From: JACPAP01 sp035287045
GTDB lineage: Bacteria; Gemmatimonadota; Gemmatimonadetes; Gemmatimonadales; GWC2-71-9
Direction of reading: 5' to 3'
Length of the DNA stretch: 6,201 nt
Assembly (NCBI GenBank): GCA_035287045.1
Contig: DATECF010000313.1
Location: 1 to 6,201 of the forward strand
The position numbers and the translations under genes are program-made. Below the pieces are notes generated by a model. It did not search any database, was not told the DNA's origin, and saw nothing but the letters and a program-made list of their open reading frames with translations. Shown here in pieces: positions 1-6,189 of this stretch (positions are counted from its first letter, which is position 1; each line of letters opens with the position of its first letter).

Positions 1-2
1 CC

Positions 3-593
3 ATTTCCTTCACCTCGTACCTGGTGAACTACCCGTACGCGGTCCCAGGGCTGGCCAACGCCATGAGCCCGAAAATCGCCTTAGCGGCGCAATTGCCGCG
101 CCTGCTGCCCCCTTCCCAGCTCAACCTGGCACTGATCGTCGCTCTGCTCCTCGTTCCCCTCGTGCACTGGCTGCTCAGCCGCACGACGCTGGGTTACGAG
201 CTGCGCGCCCTGGGCAGTAACCCCATCTTCGCCCGGTGGTCTGGGGTGCCCGTCCCGGCGGTTATCCTGCAGGTCATGCTGCTCAGCGGCTTCATCGGAG
301 GGCTGGCCGGTGCCGGCCAAGTCCTGGGGGTGAACTATCGTTTCGTGGACAACTTCTCGCCCGGATACGGGTTCGACGGGATCACTATCGCCCTACTGGG
401 GCGGAACACGCCGCTGGGGAGCCTGATTGCCGCGGTGCTGTTGGGGGCGCTGCGCAGCGGCGGCGCGACCCTGGAGCTATTCGTGGACATCCCCAAGGAC
501 CTGATCCTCATCCTGGAGGCGACGATCATATTCTTCGTCACGGCGGAGTTTGTACTGGACTTCGCCCGGAGGCGGCATGCAGGCGTTCACTGA
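3..593 (+). CDS. ABC transporter permease, YufP/NupP-like (nucleoside uptake), 5'-truncated
   Basis: This is the C-terminal 196 residues of an inner-membrane permease of the BPD_transp_2 family (COG4603). That family carries the permeases of nucleoside and simple-sugar importers such as B. subtilis YufNOPQ (NupNOPQ). The frame is open from base 3, and the first visible residues (ISFTSYLVNYPY) match the part of the family that follows the conserved NY segment, so the true start lies upstream of the window. The GTG at 24 is an internal Val codon. Visible features are a hydrophobic helix (LNLALIVALLLVPLVHWLL), the cytoplasmic EAA loop that contacts the ATPase (GYELRALGSNPIFARWSGV), then the LLSGFIGGLAGAGQVLG helix, the GFDGITIALLGRNTPLG segment and a final C-terminal helix. 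The last 17 bases overlap the next permease gene. The ATPase and BmpA-like lipoprotein are expected upstream. The family is secure; nucleoside specificity rests on homology and the neighbouring genes. Confidence 0.93.
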   Translation: MSFTSYLVNYPYAVPGLANAMSPKIALAAQLPRLLPPSQLNLALIVALLLVPLVHWLLSRTTLGYELRALGSNPIFARWSGVPVPAVILQVMLLSGFIGGLAGAGQVLGVNYRFVDNFSPGYGFDGITIALLGRNTPLGSLIAAVLLGALRSGGATLELFVDIPKDLILILEATIIFFVTAEFVLDFARRRHAGVH

Positions 594-1482
594 TTTGGCC
601 TTCGCCACGTTGCGGCTGACGACGCCGATCATCCTGGCGGCCCTCGCCGGGCTGCTTAGCCAGCAGGTCGGGCTGATCAACATCGCTCTGGAAGGGATGA
701 TGTTGGCCGCCGCCTTTGCGGCGGTTCTGGGGTCGTTCTATGCGCATCACGCCTTGGCCGGCGTGGGGGCAGCGGTGGTCACCGGGATGTTGGTCGCGCT
801 CGTGTTCGCGGTCTTCGTGCTGCGCTTTCGCGCCAACCTGATCGTCGCTGGACTCGCCGCCAACATCCTGGCCCTGGGCGGCACCGGTTACCTGCTGCAG
901 GTGCTCTACCAGACGCGCGGTGCCTTCGCTCCACCGGGGCTGCGCGGACTGGGCACAGTGCACATTCCGGGTCTGTCCCAGATTCCGATTCTCGGGCCGA
1001 TCCTGGATGGCCACTCCCCGCTCGTCTACGTCACGTGGGGTCTGGTCATCTTGACGTCCATTTTTCTCAATCGCACGGTGACGGGTCTCCGCGTCCGCGC
1101 CGTCGGTGAGCAGGCGGAGGCTGCGGCCACGGTGGGGATTCCGGTGCGCCGCCTGCAGTACGGGATGCTGCTGGCGGCGGGGGGCCTCTGCGGGCTGGCC
1201 GGTGCACAGATGTCATTGGGCAACCTGCAGTTGTTCGTCTACAACATGACCAACGGCCGGGGTTTCATGGCCCTGGCCGCCGTCTTCTTCGGTCAAGCCC
1301 AGCCATGGCCCACCACACTGGGAAGTGTGGTCTTCGGTTTCTTCGACGCGCTTCAGATCCGGCTGCAGACGACCGTGGGTGTACCGCCGCAGATCACGCA
1401 GATCCTTCCCTTTCTCTCCATCGTCGTCGTCCTGACGTGGGTCTCATGGAGGAGATACCGTGGGCGCCCCGTGGCCGCCTGA
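577..1482 (+). CDS. ABC transporter permease, YufQ/NupQ-like (nucleoside uptake)
   Basis: This 301-residue integral membrane protein is the second permease of the importer (COG1079) and would form the heterodimeric channel with the preceding gene product. Family hallmarks are the N-terminal TPIILAALAGLLSQQVGLIN segment followed by IALEGMML (residues 16-43), several hydrophobic helices, the EAA coupling loop GLRVRAVGEQAEAAATVGIP (residues 170-189), and the GGLCGLAGAQMSLG and GRGFMALAAVFFGQAQP segments near the C-terminus. The ATG at 577 is preferred because GGAGG lies at 568-572 and the protein then starts where the family starts. A TTG at 550 would add nine residues with no ribosome binding site. 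The gene overlaps its upstream neighbour by 17 bases and the downstream kinase by 23, which suggests translational coupling. Full length is close to that of characterised homologues, with no sign of damage. Confidence 0.94.
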   Translation: MQAFTDLAFATLRLTTPIILAALAGLLSQQVGLINIALEGMMLAAAFAAVLGSFYAHHALAGVGAAVVTGMLVALVFAVFVLRFRANLIVAGLAANILALGGTGYLLQVLYQTRGAFAPPGLRGLGTVHIPGLSQIPILGPILDGHSPLVYVTWGLVILTSIFLNRTVTGLRVRAVGEQAEAAATVGIPVRRLQYGMLLAAGGLCGLAGAQMSLGNLQLFVYNMTNGRGFMALAAVFFGQAQPWPTTLGSVVFGFFDALQIRLQTTVGVPPQITQILPFLSIVVVLTWVSWRRYRGRPVAA

Positions 1483-2404
1483 GATCCTCGCCACCGGCTA
1501 CGCGGGCATCGACATCATCGCCCGCATCCGCCGGTCCGTGGAGCCCGGCTGGACGGGGATCATCGAGCAGGTCGCGCCCGAGCCAAGCCGCGGGGGGTGC
1601 GGCCCGAACGTAGCGGTAGGGCTGGCCCGCCTGGGGATCTCCACGGGGGTGGCCATGGTCGTGGGGGACGATTCCGAGGGCCGGGAGTACGTGCGGGCGC
1701 TGCAAGCCGAAGGCGTGGATACGCGGCATGTGCATGTGGTTCCCGGCGGCCGCACACCGCGCACATACCTGTTCGTCCCGCCGGAGAGCCCCACGAGCCT
1801 GTTCTTTGATCCGGGGGCGGCGGCGGAATGGAGGGCGCCCGTCCAGGTGGATCTGCGCGGAGTCCGCCTCGTGGTCCTGACGGTCGGCCCACCGGAGTTC
1901 AACCAGCAGTTTGCCGCGCAGGCGCTGGCGGCAGGAGTACCCCTCGCTTGGCAACTAAAGGGAGATCTCAGCGCCTATCCGCCCGAACTGGTGCGGCGGT
2001 TCGTGGCCGGCAGCCGGTTCGTCTTCATGAATCGGCAGGAGGCTGACTATGTCGCCGACGTGCTCGGGGTCCCCTCGGCGGTGGATCTCCTGCGGCGCGG
2101 GCCGGAAGCGATCTTCATCACGGGCGGACGTGAGGGGAGCGAAGTCTTGACGGCCGACGGATCACGGGTCGTACCGGCGGCACCGGCGACGGTGGTGGAT
2201 CCCACGGGAGCCGGCGACGCCTACACCGCCGGGGTCGTGGCGGCGATGCTGAACGGGTGGAACCCGGGGGAGGCGGCGCAGCTGGGCGCGGTAGTCGCGG
2301 CATTTGTCGTCGAAGCCTGGGGATGTCAGACCGCGCTGCCGAGCTGGGACGCGGCGGTGGCGCGGTACGAGACGGTGTTCGGCCGGCTGCCAGGGAGGGT
2401 GTGA
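1460..2404 (+). CDS. PfkB/ribokinase-family sugar or nucleoside kinase
   Basis: This is a cytoplasmic 314-residue kinase of the PfkB (ribokinase) family, which transfers phosphate from ATP (ADP in some archaeal members) to a sugar, sugar phosphate or nucleoside hydroxyl. The N-terminal substrate-side signature is GGCGPNVAVGLARLG (residues 45-59). The C-terminal signature is DPTGAGDAYTAGV (residues 247-259), with the anion hole GAGD and catalytic base Asp253. The GTG start at 1460 has GGAGGAGA at 1448-1455, four bases upstream, and lies 23 bases inside the preceding permease gene. Substrate cannot be read from the sequence. Ribokinase, nucleoside kinase, 5-dehydro-2-deoxygluconokinase-like and ribose-1-phosphate kinase activities all occur in this family. 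Co-location with a nucleoside importer and phosphorylase favours a nucleoside, ribose or ribose-1-phosphate substrate (inference). Confidence 0.92.
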   Translation: MGAPWPPEILATGYAGIDIIARIRRSVEPGWTGIIEQVAPEPSRGGCGPNVAVGLARLGISTGVAMVVGDDSEGREYVRALQAEGVDTRHVHVVPGGRTPRTYLFVPPESPTSLFFDPGAAAEWRAPVQVDLRGVRLVVLTVGPPEFNQQFAAQALAAGVPLAWQLKGDLSAYPPELVRRFVAGSRFVFMNRQEADYVADVLGVPSAVDLLRRGPEAIFITGGREGSEVLTADGSRVVPAAPATVVDPTGAGDAYTAGVVAAMLNGWNPGEAAQLGAVVAAFVVEAWGCQTALPSWDAAVARYETVFGRLPGRV

Positions 2405-2407
2405 CGC

Positions 2408-2959
2408 ATGGCCACAGCACTGGTGCTGATCGACGTGATCAACGACTTCTTCGATCCGGTCGGCCGCAACTACCATCCGTCGTACGAGCCCATCCTGGCC
2501 AACATCCGGCGGGTGCTGGCGGCGGCGCGTCGGGGGGGGATCGCGGTGATCCACTGCATGGAAGGGCACCGCCCGGGCGTCGACTTCGAACACCGCAAGC
2601 TTCCCGTGCACTGCATCGTCGGCGAACACGACGCCGAGCCGGCGCAGGGGATCGAGATCCTCGACGGCGAGGTCGTGGTGCGCAAGCGTCGCTACAGCGC
2701 GTTCTTCGGCACCGACCTGGACCTGGTGCTGCGGGAGAGGGGGATCGACCGGCTCCTGATCGTCGGTGTGAAGAGCCACGTGTGCATCCGGGCGACGATT
2801 CAGGACGCCTTCGGCTCTGGGTACGAGGCGCTGCTGGTGCGGGATTGCACCGGGTCCAACCGCCCACACTTGCACGAGGCCAGCCTGGAGGACATCGAGC
2901 GGTACATGGGCCGGGTGATCAGCCTGGCGGAGACCCTGTCTCTACTCGGGGAGGCTTAG
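2408..2959 (+). CDS. Isochorismatase-superfamily cysteine hydrolase, nicotinamidase-like
   Basis: This is a cytoplasmic 183-residue alpha/beta amidohydrolase of the cysteine hydrolase family (nicotinamidase, ureidoacrylate hydrolase, N-carbamoylsarcosine amidase). The expected triad is present: Asp9 in LIDVINDF, Lys93 in VVRKRRYSAFFGTDL and Cys126 in GVKSHVCIRAT. Aligned by eye with nicotinamidases, the metal-binding Asp-x-His...His corresponds here to Glu52, His54 and His68, the last in LPVHCIVG. A metal site is therefore plausible, but with Glu for Asp. The ATG is preceded by AGGGAGGG (2392-2399), spaced by eight bases, and lies three bases after the kinase stop. In this operon it probably deamidates or hydrolyses the base released from the nucleoside, or a ring-opening product. 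Nicotinamide is one candidate; carbamoyl or ureido compounds are others. The fold assignment is firm, the substrate unknown. Confidence 0.91.
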   Translation: MATALVLIDVINDFFDPVGRNYHPSYEPILANIRRVLAAARRGGIAVIHCMEGHRPGVDFEHRKLPVHCIVGEHDAEPAQGIEILDGEVVVRKRRYSAFFGTDLDLVLRERGIDRLLIVGVKSHVCIRATIQDAFGSGYEALLVRDCTGSNRPHLHEASLEDIERYMGRVISLAETLSLLGEA

Positions 2960-2961
2960 CG

Positions 2962-3705
2962 GTGGCAACGAAAGCGTGGTACCTGCGGGTCCGGCCGGAA
3001 GATATCGCCCAAGCGGTGATCGTGGTGGGTGACCCCGCCCGGTTGCAGTTGTTCAAGGAAGCGATGTCGGGTGCCGAGGTGGTGGGGCGCGACAGGGAAT
3101 TTACTACAATCACGGGAACCTATGAGGGCCTGCGGCTCTCGGTGACCGCGTCCGGCATCGGCGCCCCGGCCGCGGCCATCGTCCTGGAGGAACTGGCGCA
3201 ACTCGGCGTCTCCGTGGTCGTCCGCGCCGGGACGATGATGGCCTTCCGGGCAAAGGTCGGGGATCTGATCCTGGCCCAGGCCGCGTGCCGCTTCGAGGGG
3301 ACGAGCGCAGCCTACCTACCGCCGGAGGTGCCGGCCGTACCCGACGCCGGGCTCTTCCTGCGCTTGCGCCAGGCCCTCACCGCGGCGGGGTTTGACCATG
3401 TCGTCGGGTTGGTGGCCACCAGCGATGGTTTCTACACGCACCTGGTGGCACGGCCGGACGGCCGGATGCCTGACGCGCACTTGCTTCCACATCTCCTCGA
3501 ATGGAACGTCCTGGGCGCGGACATGGAAACCTCCGCCATTTTCGCCATCGGACAGAGACTCGGTCTGCGCACGGTCAGCCTCTGCGTGGCCACGGTGGAC
3601 GGGCACACCCGCAGGATGCTTGAGCCCCCGCAGCGAGAGGACGCGGAGCGGCGGCTGGTCGCGGCGGTCCTGCGGGGACTTCGCGCTGCCGTCGGTGAGC
3701 GATGA
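2962..3705 (+). CDS. Nucleoside phosphorylase, PNP/UDP family
   Basis: This is a cytoplasmic 247-residue phosphorylase of the PNP_UDP_1 family, converting a nucleoside plus phosphate into free base and (deoxy)ribose-1-phosphate. Phosphate-site residues are visible as GDPAR (23-27) and RAGT (88-91), corresponding by eye to G26-D27-P28-x-R30 and R91-x-G-T94 of E. coli uridine phosphorylase. The ribose-binding DMET motif is at 187-190 (Glu189 for Glu198), and TSDGFY (153-158) matches the loop that stacks on the base. The GTG at 2962 is chosen because GGGGAGG (2948-2954) lies seven bases upstream and the product then has the family's N-terminus. The open frame continues further upstream but only as a shadow of the preceding gene. 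Gln166 and Arg168, which read uracil, appear as Leu161 and Ala163 here, so the base may not be uracil. The next gene starts in its stop codon. Confidence 0.92.
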   Translation: MATKAWYLRVRPEDIAQAVIVVGDPARLQLFKEAMSGAEVVGRDREFTTITGTYEGLRLSVTASGIGAPAAAIVLEELAQLGVSVVVRAGTMMAFRAKVGDLILAQAACRFEGTSAAYLPPEVPAVPDAGLFLRLRQALTAAGFDHVVGLVATSDGFYTHLVARPDGRMPDAHLLPHLLEWNVLGADMETSAIFAIGQRLGLRTVSLCVATVDGHTRRMLEPPQREDAERRLVAAVLRGLRAAVGER

Positions 3706-4463
3706 CTGCCCGCCGGTATCTCGATGACCTGATCGCCCGCTTTGAGCAGTTCCGGGCGAGCCAGTCCGAGGCCATTCATCGCGCCGCGGAGCAATGCGCC
3801 CGGGCGATCGCTGGCGGAGGTCTCGTTCACCTCTTCGGGACCGGGCACGGCAGCATCCCAGCCCTGGAAGCCTTTCCCCGCACCGGCTCCTTCGTGGGCT
3901 GGCATCCTATCGTGGAGCCGGGGTTGAGCCCACACCTTCGCGTGGGCGGAGAGGGCGGTGTACACCAGTTCCGCTTCTTGCAGGCAGCGGAGGGGTTCGG
4001 CCGGGCGCTGCTGGAGGCGCAGCCCATTCATGCCGGGGACGCCTTTGTGATCTCATCGCACTCCGGCGTGAATGCGGTCGTCGTCGAGGTGGCGCTGCTG
4101 GTGCAGCAGCGGGGTCTGCCCTTGATCGCCGTTACATCGCTGGAGCATTCCCGACGTGCTCCATCGCGACACAGCAGCGGCCGTCGGCTGTTCGAGGTGG
4201 CCGACGTGGTCATCGACACGGGCGCGCCGTTCGGGGACGCGGTGGTTGAGGTGCCGGGTCTTGAGATGCGGGTGGGTCCGGTCTCGACACCACTGGCCGT
4301 GGCCGCTGTGCACGCGCTCATCGCAGAGACGGCCGCCCTGCTGGCGGCGCGGGGCGAGCGTCCGCTCGTCCTCGGGCATATCGACCGGGAGGGCCAGGCG
4401 GTGCCGGCCGAACTCCGGTCGGAGTACGTCTCCGCCTACTTGATGAGGTTGTGGAAGCGGTAG
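3702..4463 (+). CDS. SIS-domain phosphosugar protein, UPF0309-like
   Basis: This is a cytoplasmic 253-residue single-SIS-domain protein resembling the UPF0309 family, distantly related to MurNAc-6-phosphate etherase and sugar-phosphate isomerases. Seen in order: an N-terminal helix, HLFGTGHGS (43-51, first phosphosugar-binding loop), VISSHSGVN (116-124, the Ser-rich SIS phosphate loop), TSLEHSRRAPSRHSSGRRL and VADVVIDTGAPFGDAVVEVP, the last two characteristic of UPF0309. The ATG overlaps the phosphorylase stop as ATGA, with only a weak GGTGAG two bases upstream, so translation probably depends on reinitiation by the preceding ribosome. The family has no established reaction that I can name with confidence. 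SIS proteins usually bind or isomerise phosphosugars. Next to a phosphorylase and a PfkB kinase, an isomerase, ring-opening or sensing role on the pentose phosphate is a reasonable inference. Confidence 0.9.
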   Translation: MTARRYLDDLIARFEQFRASQSEAIHRAAEQCARAIAGGGLVHLFGTGHGSIPALEAFPRTGSFVGWHPIVEPGLSPHLRVGGEGGVHQFRFLQAAEGFGRALLEAQPIHAGDAFVISSHSGVNAVVVEVALLVQQRGLPLIAVTSLEHSRRAPSRHSSGRRLFEVADVVIDTGAPFGDAVVEVPGLEMRVGPVSTPLAVAAVHALIAETAALLAARGERPLVLGHIDREGQAVPAELRSEYVSAYLMRLWKR

Positions 4464-4478
4464 AAGGTTGGTGAAGCG

Positions 4479-5927
4479 ATGAAGACGGCGGCAGTCACAT
4501 ACGGGCACCTGATCGGTGGAGAGTGGCGCATCGGGGCGGCCAGTTTCGCTGTAATCAATCCGGCCACGGAGGAAGAGGTGGCTCGGGCCACGCAGGGCAT
4601 CGCCGAAGATGTCGCCACCGCGGTAGTGGTGGCTGCGGACGCCTTTCCGCGCTGGGCGGCGACGCCCTCCCGGGAGCGGGCCGCGGTGCTGCACCGGACC
4701 GCCGCGCTGTTGCGGGAGCGCCTGGAGGCGATGGCGGTGCTCCTCACGCGCGAGCAGGGGAAGCCGCTGCGCGACAGCCGCAAGGAGCTCGCGACCACCG
4801 CGGACGTTCTCGACCTCTACGCCGAAGAAGCCCGCCGCATCGGTGGGGAGGCGCTCCCCGGCGAGACGGGGGAAACGTTCAGCTTCGTTCTCCGCCAGCC
4901 GGTGGGCGTCGTGGCGGCCATCGGTCCGTGGAACTTTCCCGTCGAACTCCTTGCCTGGAAGATCGCACCGGCGCTCGCGGCCGGATGCACCGTGGTGGCC
5001 AAGCCGCCCAGCGAGGCTCCACTGGCCGTCCTGGAGATGGGCCGGTGCTTCACCGATGCAGGGCTCCCTCCAGGTGTCCTCAATATGGTCACCGGGCCTG
5101 GCCGCACCGTCGGCGAGGCGATGGTCACACATCCGCTCGTGCGGAAGGTCGCCTTCACGGGCTCCACGATCACGGGGCGCCGGATCGGCGCGTTGGCCAC
5201 AGAGCAACTGAAGCGCGTCACGCTGGAACTGGGCGGGAGTGCTCCGTTCATTGTCTGCGAAGACGCCGACCTGGAGCGGGCCGTCCCCGACGCGGTGCGC
5301 CGCTCCTTTTCTCACGCTGGACAGATCTGCATCAGCGTGAACCGTATCTACGTGCACCACCGACTGTTCGCCGAGTTCACCGAGCGGTTCGTTGAACGGA
5401 CGCGACGCCTCGTAGTCGCCGACGGATTGAAAGTCCCCGACGCCGACATGGGGCCGATGATCAGCGAAGCGGCCCGGCAGCACGCGCGGGAGCACGTGGC
5501 CGACGCCATCGCCAAAGGAGCGCAGGTACTCACCGGAGGCCGGGAACCCGAGGAGGACGAATACGCCCGGGGCTTCTTCTACCTGCCGACGGTGCTGGTC
5601 GACGTGGAGCCAGCGATGCGCTGCATGTCCGAGGAGACCTTTGGACCGGTGGCGCCGATCGCCCGCTTCAGCACCCTCGACGGAGCCCTGGCGATGGCGA
5701 ACGCCACCGAGTACGGCCTGGCCGCCTATGTCTACACCCGGGATCTGAAGACTGCGCTGGACGCCGCTGCGCGGCTGGAGAGCGGCGGAGTCGGCGTCAA
5801 CGTGAACGACATCACGGATCTGCGGATGCCGTTCGGTGGGTGGAAGGCGAGCGGTGTGGGACGTGAGCTGGGGCGCTACGGTCTGGAGCCCTACGTGGAA
5901 CTGAAGCACGTCCGGCTGCGTCCTTAG
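4479..5927 (+). CDS. NAD(P)-dependent aldehyde dehydrogenase (succinate-semialdehyde dehydrogenase-like class)
   Basis: This is a cytoplasmic 482-residue aldehyde dehydrogenase oxidising an aldehyde to a carboxylate. All catalytic parts are present: PWNFP with oxyanion-hole Asn152, the cofactor loop AKPPSEAP, FTGSTITG, general base Glu250 in LELGGSAP, nucleophile Cys284 in GQICISVNR, and Glu386/Phe388 in EETFGPV for nicotinamide-ribose binding. The C-terminal MPFGGWKASGVGRELG is also typical. Length and motifs fit the GabD/lactaldehyde/glycolaldehyde dehydrogenase type rather than the CoA-acylating methylmalonate-semialdehyde type. The ATG at 4479 follows the SIS gene stop by 15 bases, with a partial site GGTGA at 4470-4474. 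As last gene of the operon it could oxidise an aldehyde from sugar or base breakdown, but substrate and NAD/NADP preference are not readable. No convincing terminator follows the stop. Confidence 0.94.
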   Translation: MKTAAVTYGHLIGGEWRIGAASFAVINPATEEEVARATQGIAEDVATAVVVAADAFPRWAATPSRERAAVLHRTAALLRERLEAMAVLLTREQGKPLRDSRKELATTADVLDLYAEEARRIGGEALPGETGETFSFVLRQPVGVVAAIGPWNFPVELLAWKIAPALAAGCTVVAKPPSEAPLAVLEMGRCFTDAGLPPGVLNMVTGPGRTVGEAMVTHPLVRKVAFTGSTITGRRIGALATEQLKRVTLELGGSAPFIVCEDADLERAVPDAVRRSFSHAGQICISVNRIYVHHRLFAEFTERFVERTRRLVVADGLKVPDADMGPMISEAARQHAREHVADAIAKGAQVLTGGREPEEDEYARGFFYLPTVLVDVEPAMRCMSEETFGPVAPIARFSTLDGALAMANATEYGLAAYVYTRDLKTALDAAARLESGGVGVNVNDITDLRMPFGGWKASGVGRELGRYGLEPYVELKHVRLRP

Positions 5928-5966
5928 CGCAAGCTGCCGTGAACATACATACTCAGCATCAGCGTG

Positions 5967-5996
5967 TTGTCCGCGAAGCGTTGCGTGTGGTAGCAT
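5967..5996 (+). promoter_or_regulatory. Candidate sigma-70-type promoter of the second transcription unit
   Basis: TTGTCC at 5967-5972 (four of six matches to TTGACA) is separated by 18 bases from TAGCAT at 5991-5996 (four of six matches to TATAAT, with TG a few bases upstream). Transcription would begin near 6002-6005, just ahead of the structured leader and leader peptide described below. The elements are moderate matches, so position relative to the attenuator is the main support. Confidence 0.45.
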
Positions 5997-6012
5997 GAGC
6001 GCACTGCAACGC
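5978..6012 (+). repeat. Inverted repeat spanning the candidate -10 element
   Basis: The perfect 7-base arms GCGTTGC (5978-5984) and GCAACGC (6006-6012) are separated by 21 bases, with an inner GTG/CAC match at 5985-5987 and 6002-6004. The repeat encloses the TAGCAT -10 element. It could be an operator for a dimeric regulator, or a hairpin in read-through transcripts from the upstream operon. No T-tract follows, so it is not a standard terminator. Confidence 0.4.
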
Positions 6013-6044
6013 CGGTCAGTATTCTCGGGAAGGAGGGATGGGTA

Positions 6045-6107
6045 ATGGGTCTTGTAGTCACCCAGGCGGGCGTGGCACCTTGCCCATCCCGGCGCATGGA
6101 TCGCTGA
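6045..6107 (+). CDS. Putative 20-residue attenuation leader peptide
   Basis: The ATG at 6045 has a perfect AAGGAGG at 6030-6036, spaced by eight bases. This is one of the best ribosome binding sites in the window, in front of an ORF of only 20 codons ending in TGA (6105-6107). The peptide begins MGLVVTQAGV and ends RRMDR. It has no recognisable domain, signal or membrane segment, so its translation rather than its product is likely to matter. Codons 3-5 are CTT GTA GTC (Leu-Val-Val). A ribosome halted there would cover the protector stem's 5' strand and leave the antiterminator strand (from about 6075) free, promoting read-through. A ribosome reaching the stop would cover about 6087-6117 and let the terminator form. 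This predicts control by Leu and/or Val charging. No protein evidence is visible. Confidence 0.55.
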   Translation: MGLVVTQAGVAPCPSRRMDR

Positions 6108-6128
6108 AGCCATAGCGCCCTTCCGTGC

Positions 6129-6163
6129 GCGGCCGTGGGCAGGTGCTCGCGGCCGTTTCGTTT
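6129..6163 (+). terminator. Rho-independent terminator inside the leader (attenuator terminator)
   Basis: A GC-rich stem pairs 6130-6140 with 6145-6155 (11 bp with two G-U pairs, extendable by one G-U) around the tetraloop AGGT. It is followed directly by TTTCGTTT (6156-6163). It lies before the ribosome binding site and start of the next gene, so it would stop transcription early unless its 5' arm is captured by the antiterminator. Confidence 0.65.
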
Positions 6164-6189
6164 CCACTCCAGCACGGGAGGGTACCACC

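Larger units (their letters stand above)
6035..6165 (+). promoter_or_regulatory. Transcription attenuator: mutually exclusive protector, antiterminator and terminator helices
   Basis: Three long helices compete. (1) A protector stem pairs 6035-6045 with 6080-6090 over 11 bp with one G-U, and hides the end of the leader peptide's ribosome binding site and the first base of its ATG. (2) An antiterminator pairs 6075-6087 with 6135-6146: GCACCT, one bulged T, then GCCCAT against GTGGGCAGGTGC, giving 12 bp with one G-U. (3) A terminator pairs 6130-6140 with 6145-6155. Helix 2 uses the 3' strand of helix 1 and the 5' arm and loop of helix 3, so it excludes both. A separate hairpin, GGCGCATGG (6091-6099) with CCAT-A-GCGCC (6110-6119), sits between. 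The 20-codon leader ORF runs through the first strands, which favours ribosome-controlled attenuation. A ligand-binding riboswitch is the alternative; I recognise no known class. Confidence 0.65.

Noticed and set aside
24..26. GTG as start of the first permease
   Set aside because: The frame is open to the window edge and the residues before it fit the permease family, so this is an internal Val codon.
2257..2961. Upstream extension of the phosphorylase frame (482 codons in total)
   Set aside because: The extension is out of frame with the kinase and hydrolase genes and has low-complexity Arg/Gly/Ala composition. The phosphorylase family N-terminus and a good ribosome binding site fit the GTG at 2962.
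5915..5934. Short hairpin at the end of the aldehyde dehydrogenase gene as operon terminator
   Set aside because: GCTGCG pairs with CGC-A-AGC over only 6 bp with a bulge and is not followed by a T-tract.
6015..6040. GGTCAG followed by GGGAAGGAGGG as a signal recognition particle RNA core
   Set aside because: The spacing is wrong and the AGCAGCC part of the conserved SRP loop is missing. The purine run is better explained as the leader peptide's ribosome binding site.
6072..6079. TGGCACC as a T-box tRNA-acceptor-binding motif
   Set aside because: The T-box TGGNACC core is matched, but the flanking AGGG...GCG context, a Stem I with specifier loop and the correct position just before the terminator are absent. 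The motif is accounted for by the antiterminator pairing.
4053..6188. A 711-codon open frame on the minus strand, antisense to the SIS and aldehyde dehydrogenase genes
   Set aside because: Its translation is rich in Arg, His, Gly and Pro with no recognisable domain, and it lies opposite two clear conserved genes. Long antisense frames are expected in GC-rich codon usage.
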